Part shown: in pieces, positions 8,848 to 17,400 of the stretch
Position numbering within the stretch: the first letter of the stretch is position 1
Layout of the letters: each line of letters starts with the position of its first letter
Source: Bdellovibrionales bacterium
GTDB taxonomy: Bacteria > Bdellovibrionota > UBA1018 > JADZFF01
Assembly (NCBI GenBank): GCA_020850015.1
Contig: JADZFF010000028.1
Span: forward strand, 1 to 44,946
DNA length: 44,946 nt
Reading direction: 5' to 3'
Notes under the pieces: generated by a model
Database searches by the model: none
The model's input: the letters and a program-made list of their open reading frames with translations, nothing else
Told to the model about the DNA's origin: nothing
Made by a program: the position numbers and the translations under genes

Positions 8848-11800
8848 TCAATAGAACAGGAAGAACACCCCCAGATCGACTCCCACGACGGGCAGCTCCC
8901 CGTCGTGCACCGCGGACGGCACCAGGATGTCCGCCGTGCCGTCGTTGTTAACGTCACCCATCGAAAGGTTGTATTCGAAGAACGCGTTGTTGTTGCCCGC
9001 GTACCCAGGGACCATCGAGTACGGGTTGTATTTCGTGTTCGGGCCGAGCACGACCGTCACGTTCGGGAACTCCTCGGCGTACAGACCCTGGTTGCTGCCG
9101 AAGAACACCACTCCACGGCCCACGTTAGATCTTCCCGTGATCGGGTCGTCGTAATAGGGCGTGGCCAGGATCACATCATCGAAGCCGTCGCCGTTCACGT
9201 CGCCCTTGTCGCGGCGGCCGCCTCCCATCGTGATTCCGTACTGCTCGCCGGCGAGCGCGTCTTTCACGTAGAACTTCTGCATGAAGGGCTTCTTCTGGCC
9301 CCCGGCCGCCGTGCAGGTCCCCTCGGCCGGCGCGCTGGAGTTGATGTCTGTGACCGCGCTATCCATCGTGCCATCGCCCGATCCGGTGCGGAGCTGGTAG
9401 TTCATGAAACGTTCCGCCTTGTCGGCGACGATGAACTCGTTGTCCAGACCGCAGACCGGGCCGTAGATGAGGTATCCGGTTCCGACGTTGTTCAGCCCCG
9501 GCACCGACTCCGTCGGGCCAGCGATTACGAGATCCTCGAAGCCGTCGCCGTTCACGTCGCCCGCGTTCGAGACCCGCGCGCCGAAGCGGCGGTCCTGGAC
9601 GTTCATGCCTGGCACCACCTCCGGAATCGGCGGCGAGATCGCCCGAAGCGGCAGGTCTGGGGCAATCGGGGAAGAGAGGGCCGTGCGCAGGCTCCTGTCC
9701 CGGTCCGATCCTCCGCACTCCATGGGCGGAAGATCGGTATCTTCCACGTGCGCGGCGGACTGACCGTAGACCAGGCCCGAGTCGTGCGCGCCCACGCCCC
9801 CGCCGCGGGGCGCGTTCCGGTAAGGATAGTAGAGACCCCGATCAGTGCCCCTCAGCCCCATGGGCTTGCCGTGGAACACGAACAGCCGGCCGTAGTTGCG
9901 GTAGGGAATCGTGGTGAACTGGTTCAGCATGGTCCAGTCCCAGCAGTCGATGTCCTCGTAGCCCGGCGCTCCGATGATGAGCGAGTCGATGTGGCCTAAA
10001 TCAGGATCCGCGGGATCATTGAGATTCACCACGGCGATCGAGGAACCGAAGGCGTGACTCTGCAACTTCTGGAAGCCGTACTGGATCAGCTCGAACACGG
10101 GATTCGGGATGTAGCTGTTCTGGCAGTCCTTGGCGTCGGCCGGACCCGTGCAGGGCGTCTCGGTCAGATCGGCTCCGTCTTCGCCCTCAAGGCCGTAGCT
10201 GTAGATCAGCTGCCCGGCCGTCGTGACCACGGACCCTTCGGCCGGGATCACGAAGTCCACGGAACCAGGGGCGGGGGCGCCGGGATCGCCGATGCCGCGC
10301 ACCGAGGGAGTCTGAATGCCAGCCGCCGAACCGTAGAGCACGAACACCGCGCCATGGTAGGTCACCGGCGAGCCCACACCGAGGCCGTTGTCGCAGTAGG
10401 TGCCAGTGAGGGGGTCTTCCGCCGGGTCATCGCAGGGCCAGGGCGTCGCCGGGTCCGCGGAACGGCTCACCGCGGGGTCGGCGATCACGAGGTCCGATTT
10501 GCCGTCGCCGTTGAAGTCGCCGTGATTGAAGGGCCAAACCCGCATGCTGACCGAGATGGTGTCGGCGATCGGGTCGATGAAGCTCGGGGTGAGGGTTCGC
10601 GACACGATTTGCGGATCGTTCACGGCCGGAGCCCAGGTCGGGTTCGTGACCGCCTGCAGGCCATTGGCCGTGCCGAAGTAGAGGATCAGCGAGGAGTACC
10701 CGTTCCAGAAGAGCACGTCGTCGAAGCTGTCGCCGTTCACGTCGCCGGCCGCGGTGGCGTAGGTGGCCCACCCGTTGCCCTCGCTGTTGGGTTTGGTGAT
10801 CTTCTGGGGCAGCATGATCCCCGGCAGGGTGTCGGAGTTCGAGCGCGTCGCCATCGGGAAGCATTCCGGGATCTGAGAAGGGCTCGGGTTCGTGAACACC
10901 TGGTCCAGGTGATTCCTGCAGAACGTCGAAGTGATCAGACCCGACGGCGAACCAAAGTAGATCACGGCCTCGAAGAGCACGGCTCCCGCGGAGTCGTACT
11001 TCTTCATGCGCGCGAAGGCGTCGTCGTACCCGTCGCCGTTCACGTCGCCCACGATGCGGGCCGTGAAGTAGCCATAGGACTGCGGAGTGGCGAGCACGTC
11101 GTCGATCCTCACCACGGAGTCGAACACCACGGCGCCCAGCGTGCTCCCACCGGTGAGGAATAGGTGGCCCTGGCCGCCCGCGGGCCGGGTGGAGTCGTCG
11201 AAGGGGGCGCCCGCGGCGACGTCCATGAGGTCAACGGCCTGTGCGTTGACGTCGCGGTCGAAGTTCCCGGCCGCCACGGAGTAGCCCAGGCGGTCGTTCG
11301 CGTCGCCCGTGGAGCTCACGAGCTTCTTGAAGTTCGTGGTGAGGCCGTATCCCGGCGTATTTCCGTCGAGCGAGGTCGGGCCGCTCGTGAAGGCGTAGAT
11401 CGCGCCCGCGCTGCCCCCGTTCGTCGAGTCGAACTGGGCTCCCACGATCAGGTCGTATACGCCGTCGGCCGTGAGGTCCGCCACGGCCACGGAGTTAGGC
11501 GTGGTGCCTAGGCCCGAGCCCACACCCAGGGAGTTCGGCTTCAGCCGCACCGGGGCGCAGTTGCTCTTCACCGTGTCGGTCATGGTGGGATCCATCCAGC
11601 CGCCGGCGGGCCAGGTGCTGAACCCCGGGCAGTTCGGATCGTTGAGACGGAACTGCGTGGTGATGCCATCCCAGGAACGGGTGCCGAATCGGCGGCCCCG
11701 GTTTCCGAAGTACTGCCACACCTCGCCGGTGTTGTCCAAGCCGTGCGCGGTGACGAACACCTCGGCGAAGCCGTCGCGGTTCGGGTCCTTGTAGCGCTTC

Positions 11801-14418
11801 GAGCGCGCGGTGCCCTCCACGGGGGCGGAGGTCATCCAAAGCTGGTTGAGCTCGTTGTAGTAGCTCGGGATCCCTGCCAGGGCCACGGCCCGGCCGAAGT
11901 ATGTGGTGTCCGCGCGAGGCGTGAGGATATTGTACCCGGGCAACCCGCCGCCGGACTCGGCCGCGCTCCGCACCAGGCAGCTGAAGTGGAACTCCCTTCC
12001 CGCGAAGCCAGGGCCGCCCATTTTGCGGCTGCCGCAGGCCCAGAAGGCGTCGCGCCCCGGCGTCTCGGGCAGGGCTGGCGGGACCACCGAGTTGTAGCTT
12101 CTGCCGTAGAAGATGTAGGCCGCGCCCGTGGAGGTCCCCGAGGAGGTGCTGGCATTGACGTTGAGGAAGAAGTTCTCCGAGCCGGGCCCGGCGGCATAGG
12201 GGGCGAAGCCGTTCACGGCGCCGCTACGGACCCAGCCCCCGTCGCTGATGTCGAAGAACAGACCCGCCGTGGAATCCGTATTGCCGAGCCCGCCCGCGTT
12301 CAAGGCGTTCCAGTCGGCCTGGTTGAAGGGGTTCTGGTACTTGAAGCCCGGAGCGCCCACGATCATGTCGGAGCCGCCCTTGGCGGCCGGGTCGCCGGGG
12401 AGGGTCACGCGATAGAGGCCGTCGATGTCGGCTCCGCCCGCGATCGACCAGCCGAAGTACTGGTTCTCGTGCGGCTGCGGGGGATAGATCTTGAGGAAGC
12501 GGAATCCCGCGTGGACGTCAGGGTCCGGAGAGGCCCCCGCCGGCGCGAATGGATACTCCATGCCCAGCCCCTCGGGCGAGCCGAAAAACACGGCCACGTA
12601 CCCGACGTTCTGCTTGATCTCCGTGAGCAGCGAAGGCACTCCGGCCGTGGCCTTGCCGTCCCAGTCGGCGTAGGGCGCCCCTACCGCGAGGTCGTCGAAT
12701 CCATCCGCGTTGAAATCGCCGATGAAGCTCACCGATTGCCCGAAGAAGTCGCCGTTGGACGTGATGCCGCTCTGCGTGGTTTTGTAGGGCGCGGGAAGCG
12801 CGTTCGGCAGCCCGCTGGTCGGGAAGCTCGGCCAAAGCGAGTAATCCGCGTAGATCCGCACGGGGTTGCAGCCCGCCGGCGTGCAGGTTCCCATGTTCGC
12901 CGTGAAGTCGCTCAGGTGGGCCGGCGCCGCCAGGCCCTCGGTGCTCCCGAAGAACACGAAGGCCGACCCGTAGGCCCAGGCAGTCGCTCCGCCGCCGGGG
13001 ATCACGCTGTCGAGGCCCGGCGCCCCGACGATCAGCTCCTGGCAGTCGTTCAAGCCTTCCTTGTCGCCATTGAGATTGCCGCCGCTCGCGAGCGAGTACC
13101 CGAAATACGAGCGCCAGGGCAGGTCGTCGAAGGTGATGATCTGGGGATCGGACCCAAACTCCCGCTCGAAGCTCAAAGCCGGCGTTTTCGTCGTGTTCTC
13201 GGCGAGCGAGGGATGCGTCTCGAGAGGGCCGTCGGAGTAGTAGACCAGCACGGCGCCCGCGAGGGCGTTTTTCACGTACTTGCTGCCCACGCTGGCCTCT
13301 GGCATTCCGACGGCGAGGTCGGCGTAGCCATCGCAGTTGAAGTCGCCCGAGGCCATCGAGCTGCCGAAAAAGGCCTCACCCGTGCCGATGTTCTGCTCCG
13401 GGGGAAGATCGAGCTCGTCCGACTCCGCTTTCACGTAGGTCTCGAGGCCGTCGATCACCAGGGTCTCGTTGATGCTTCCGCCCACGCCGGTGTCGTCGTA
13501 GGTGACGTGCACGGAGATGTCCTCGATCCTGCCCCGCCCCAGGTTGGACGAGCTCGAGAACACCACCGTGCCTCGCCCGACCAGGGGGTCGGTGACGGGA
13601 TCGTCGCCCACGTACACCTGGCTCGTGTAGTACTGTTCCAGGAAGAGCGCGTTCACCGTCGGGCGGATCGTCACGAAAGGAAGCGACCCGATCACCCGCT
13701 CGGGAACGGAGACGCAGCCGTCCAAGCAGTTCTGCTGGAAGGTCACCGCGGGGAAGCTCGAGTCCGTGAACTCCGTCAGGGCCACGAGGGGCCGCGAATA
13801 GGTGCCGTCCGAGTATTTTGCGTGCACCATGAAGTGGTAACGCGTGGAGCCCGGCAGGCCCTGCACCACCCTCATCTGGCCCTGCTGCGTGACGTTCACG
13901 TCGGCCCAGCTCGAGGTGTTCGCGGCGGAGGGGTCCTCCCAGGGGAGCCAGTACACCAGGAACTCCACGAAGTCGTAAGGGTAGTTCCAGGTGATCACCG
14001 GGTCGCCGTCCTCGTTCTTGGAGATCGTGTCGATCCCCTCGAAATGGCCGGGCATGGTGATGGCGATCTCCTTCTCGAAGCCGGAACGCTCGCTGCCGTT
14101 CACGGCCACCACCGAGAACGCGTAGCTCTGGTTCGGGTCGATGTTCTCTTCGAGCTCCGCGTTGTCGAAGATCCGCGTCGTCAGGGGCTCGGACGAGAAG
14201 TTCCCGTAAACCTCGTACTCCTGATAGCGGTAGTTCGTGGTCCAGGTGATGCGCACCGCCTCGGGAGAGAGCGCGTTGACCGAGTCGACCCCGGTGAACA
14301 CGTCCTGGACGGATCCGCCGCGCACTCCCTCTTTGCAGGCAGGGAGCGACGCGAGCGAAACCGCTCCCACGAAGGCGGCCGCGAGGCCTAGGCGCGAGCA
14401 GCGCTCAGTAAAGGACAT
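8848..14418 (-). CDS. Giant FN3 plus FG-GAP repeat lipoprotein, paralogue B (about 1856 aa)
   Basis: Signal peptide MSFTERCSRLGLAAAF and following residues end in lipobox LPAC with Cys at about residue 28. Two fibronectin type III-like domains follow (ALSPEAVRITWTTN, then NEDGDPVITWNYPYDFVEF). From about residue 350 to the C-terminus come FG-GAP/integrin-alpha-like repeats with calcium loops: GDFNCDGYADLAVG, GDFNADGFDDLAVG, GDVNGDGYDDAFA, GDVNGDSFDDVLFW, GDFNGDGKSDLVIA, GDVNGDGFEDLVIA, GDVNGDGFDDVILA and GDVNNDGTADILV, alternating with GAVFVLYGS-type strands. More than seven blades are present, so at least two propellers are likely. ATG 14418 was chosen because the signal peptide starts there; an upstream GTG frame to 14466 would add 16 residues with no signal character. 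The start lies 14 bases inside the end of the preceding gene. The N-terminus (GGSVQDVFTGVDSV) matches paralogue A (GGDLNNPFTGADEI), which points to gene duplication. Ligand unknown. Confidence 0.9.
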   Translation of the reverse strand: MSFTERCSRLGLAAAFVGAVSLASLPACKEGVRGGSVQDVFTGVDSVNALSPEAVRITWTTNYRYQEYEVYGNFSSEPLTTRIFDNAELEENIDPNQSYAFSVVAVNGSERSGFEKEIAITMPGHFEGIDTISKNEDGDPVITWNYPYDFVEFLVYWLPWEDPSAANTSSWADVNVTQQGQMRVVQGLPGSTRYHFMVHAKYSDGTYSRPLVALTEFTDSSFPAVTFQQNCLDGCVSVPERVIGSLPFVTIRPTVNALFLEQYYTSQVYVGDDPVTDPLVGRGTVVFSSSSNLGRGRIEDISVHVTYDDTGVGGSINETLVIDGLETYVKAESDELDLPPEQNIGTGEAFFGSSMASGDFNCDGYADLAVGMPEASVGSKYVKNALAGAVLVYYSDGPLETHPSLAENTTKTPALSFEREFGSDPQIITFDDLPWRSYFGYSLASGGNLNGDKEGLNDCQELIVGAPGLDSVIPGGGATAWAYGSAFVFFGSTEGLAAPAHLSDFTANMGTCTPAGCNPVRIYADYSLWPSFPTSGLPNALPAPYKTTQSGITSNGDFFGQSVSFIGDFNADGFDDLAVGAPYADWDGKATAGVPSLLTEIKQNVGYVAVFFGSPEGLGMEYPFAPAGASPDPDVHAGFRFLKIYPPQPHENQYFGWSIAGGADIDGLYRVTLPGDPAAKGGSDMIVGAPGFKYQNPFNQADWNALNAGGLGNTDSTAGLFFDISDGGWVRSGAVNGFAPYAAGPGSENFFLNVNASTSSGTSTGAAYIFYGRSYNSVVPPALPETPGRDAFWACGSRKMGGPGFAGREFHFSCLVRSAAESGGGLPGYNILTPRADTTYFGRAVALAGIPSYYNELNQLWMTSAPVEGTARSKRYKDPNRDGFAEVFVTAHGLDNTGEVWQYFGNRGRRFGTRSWDGITTQFRLNDPNCPGFSTWPAGGWMDPTMTDTVKSNCAPVRLKPNSLGVGSGLGTTPNSVAVADLTADGVYDLIVGAQFDSTNGGSAGAIYAFTSGPTSLDGNTPGYGLTTNFKKLVSSTGDANDRLGYSVAAGNFDRDVNAQAVDLMDVAAGAPFDDSTRPAGGQGHLFLTGGSTLGAVVFDSVVRIDDVLATPQSYGYFTARIVGDVNGDGYDDAFARMKKYDSAGAVLFEAVIYFGSPSGLITSTFCRNHLDQVFTNPSPSQIPECFPMATRSNSDTLPGIMLPQKITKPNSEGNGWATYATAAGDVNGDSFDDVLFWNGYSSLILYFGTANGLQAVTNPTWAPAVNDPQIVSRTLTPSFIDPIADTISVSMRVWPFNHGDFNGDGKSDLVIADPAVSRSADPATPWPCDDPAEDPLTGTYCDNGLGVGSPVTYHGAVFVLYGSAAGIQTPSVRGIGDPGAPAPGSVDFVIPAEGSVVTTAGQLIYSYGLEGEDGADLTETPCTGPADAKDCQNSYIPNPVFELIQYGFQKLQSHAFGSSIAVVNLNDPADPDLGHIDSLIIGAPGYEDIDCWDWTMLNQFTTIPYRNYGRLFVFHGKPMGLRGTDRGLYYPYRNAPRGGGVGAHDSGLVYGQSAAHVEDTDLPPMECGGSDRDRSLRTALSSPIAPDLPLRAISPPIPEVVPGMNVQDRRFGARVSNAGDVNGDGFEDLVIAGPTESVPGLNNVGTGYLIYGPVCGLDNEFIVADKAERFMNYQLRTGSGDGTMDSAVTDINSSAPAEGTCTAAGGQKKPFMQKFYVKDALAGEQYGITMGGGRRDKGDVNGDGFDDVILATPYYDDPITGRSNVGRGVVFFGSNQGLYAEEFPNVTVVLGPNTKYNPYSMVPGYAGNNNAFFEYNLSMGDVNNDGTADILVPSAVHDGELPVVGVDLGVFFLFY

Positions 14419-17400
14419 GGAGCACCCCCACCGAGAAGGCTTGATTCGAGGGGTGCCGGCGTCCAACGCCCCCCACCAGAAGGTCCATGAGGCCGTCGCC
14501 GTTGATGTCGCCCGCGGACTCCCCCGTGATATACGTGTACTCGTACTCCTCGCGGCCAGGCATGTAGAGCTGCCAGGGCTCGCACACGGGGCTTGTCCCG
14601 CCGTGGCACTTCGGCGAGGGGCTCGGGGTCTGAGCGGCCTGCAGGCCGAAGTCGGAGCCGAAGTACAGCACCACGTATCCCGTCTCCTGCAGACTCTGAT
14701 CGATGTCGTAGTCCCCGCCCGGCACGTTCACCGCCAGATCGGCGAACCCGTCCTTGTTGAAGTCGCCCAGGGCCGTGATGCCGTAGCCGAAGTCGTAGCC
14801 CCCGAGCAGATTGAGGGGCCGCAGGGTCTGGGGCTCGGGATCGGTCTGCACGGCGATGAGCTTGTTGAGGTCGTCCGCGGGGACGAAGGTGCCGCCCCAG
14901 TGATCGCGGCTCGCGATGTCCGAACCCCCGAAGAAGCCCACCACGCCGGCGCCGCCCACGTTCCCGAGGTAGTACGTGAACACGTTCGGTGCCGCTCCGC
15001 CCGGCGCGCTGATCGCGACGTCCGGCGCGAGATCGGCGTTCACGTCGCCGAGCACCGCGATCTGATGGCCGAACTCGCCCGAAACGAGCCCGGCCTGCGG
15101 CGGTTCGATCACCTGCAGCGGCGTGGCCACCAGGCCCGTGGAGCTGCCCTTGTAGAAGTACACCCGCCCGTAGCCCGTGCCGCCGCGCGCCCAGGGATCG
15201 CTCACCAGCAGCTCGTCGAAAAGCTCACCCGGGGCCTCCATCGAGGGCATGGCCGCCACCGCGAAGCCGAAGCGCTCACCGTCGCCCACGCCGTCGGTAT
15301 CCTCATCGTCCGGGTTGGCGAGCATCTGGATGCTGCAGACCGGGTTTGGATCGGTGTTGCAGGCGGAGTGGGCCACCACCTCTTTCTTCAGGCTCGTGAC
15401 CGGATCGCCGTCGTGCAGGAGGATCTTTCCCGTGGCGCGGTTGACCTGAAGGCCGATCGGCGAGCCATAGAGGATCAGCACGCGGCCTTTGTTGGCGTTG
15501 CCGTAGTCCACGTCCAGGCTGCCGGCGAGCGGGGCAGGAACCGGCAGGCTGAAGTTCGCGACGTAGGGGCCCACGGCGCTGAATCCGAGCGCCGCCTGGC
15601 GCGGGAGCTCCTCGCTGTAGCCCGTACCCATCGCGATGTCCTGGCAGCCGTCGCCGTTGAAGTCGCCGTGCGTGACCGCGCCCATGTAGGTGTAGCGGCC
15701 CGCGATCTCGCGCTGGAGCGCCCAGGTGCGAATCTGGAGAGTGACCGGGCCACCGGGCGGCGAGCTGCCCCACGCCCCGAAGCGGTGCGGGTTCGTGCCG
15801 ATCGGCGCGATCGTGGGCGGCGTGCCCGCCACCAGGCCCGAGAACGAACCAAAGAAGAGGTAAGCCTGGCTGTCGCTGAGGACGAGGGCGTCGGCGAAGG
15901 GATTGCAATCCACGCTGCCCACGCCGAAGAAAGAGGATCCGACCGTTGAGTCCGTGGAGACGCGCACGAGGAGCGGAGCCTGGCCGATCGGGTTGTAGGA
16001 AGGCTCCGGAGAGGTGATGAGCCCGCCGGCCGATCCGTAGAACACGACGACCTTGTAGCTACCCGCCGCCGCGATGTGAGTCATCACGTCGTCGAAGCCG
16101 TCGTTGTTCAGGTCGCCCATGACCTTCGCGTTCTGGAACTGGTAATTCACCTCGCGGCTCACGTTGGCGTTCAGGATGTGGCCCTGCTTGGCGTAATCGT
16201 CCGGGAGCGCGGGCGTGGGCAGGGCCAGGTCGAAGGTGCCGTTCTCGGAGGGGTTGAATCCCGGGCGCGAGACGAACACGAAAGCGCGGCCGTTGAAGGG
16301 GGCATCCGTGGAGTCGGAGGCCGCCGCCGCCACAAGATCGCCGCCCGGGTTGGGATCGCTTGAGACGGCGTTGAAGTCGCCGCCGGCGATTCCGCCGCCG
16401 CCGAAGGCCGCGCCGGACGAGAGATCCTTCGGGTAGACCATGGCCGCGCCGAAGGGGCTCACCCCGCCGCTGTACCAGGTGCAGTCGCCGTCGCAGGCTC
16501 CTGCCTCGATCGTCGAATAGACCGCGTGGGTCACCTGGCTGCCATTGTCGATGCCCCAGGTGGAGGTATCCGGCTGGTACACGTAAACCACGCCGGCGTC
16601 GCCGATCACGCCGGTGCCGTCGGACTTCATGACGTCGCGGCCGGGAGCGGCGATGGCGAGCGCCGGAAGCCCGCGGTCGATCATCTTCAAGGGATCCGGG
16701 ATCACGCCGAAGGCCGCGCCGAAATGGTCGGCCGCGCCCGGCGGGTTGCGATAAAGCCCCTGGTGCCGGCAGCTGAAGCCCGCGGCGCCTCGGTTCACGT
16801 TGTTGTTGGTGCGGTTGCACGGTACCGCGTTCTGCGCGGTGACGTTGTGAGGCGCCGCGCCCAGGATGGCCTGTATGCCCTGGTTGTTGAGGCTCGACTC
16901 GGGCGTGACGTAGTACCCGAACACTTTGCCGGAGTCGATCACGCCGCTCACGTCGTAATAGGGCGCCCCCACGAACAGGGCCCCGGTCACGTTCGGGGGC
17001 GGCGGCCCCCCACCGACGATGAAGAAGGGATCGGTGGGATAGCCGTTGAGGTTCGGCACACCCAGGATCGAGGCGCCGTATTCCACCTCCGTCATGGCCG
17101 CGATCTCCGAGGGGAAGTGCTCCTGGCACTCCCACAGGTTGATCCGGTCCTTGTCGGGGTGCGTGGACGGGGTTCCGCCGAGCGCGCTGTTCTGGGGGAT
17201 CTGCCCTTTGCAGGTGATGATCGAGCCCCGGCTGGTGGCGCGGCCCGGCACCCCGATCACGAGGTCATCGCACTTGGTGAAGTCGTATTCGCCGCAGGCG
17301 GCGCCGCAAACCGGGAACCCGGGCGGGTTCATGTTGCCGTCATGGTCCGGATCGCGGTAGTTGCGCGAGGTGCCGGCGTTGTCCGTGAGGCACTGCCTGG

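Noticed and set aside
2905..9999. Very long open frames on the plus strand opposite the giant lipoprotein genes
   Set aside because: They are antisense frames of GC-rich coding DNA, rich in Arg, His, Gly and Val, with no signal peptide, domain or ribosome site. The minus-strand frames have clear domains.
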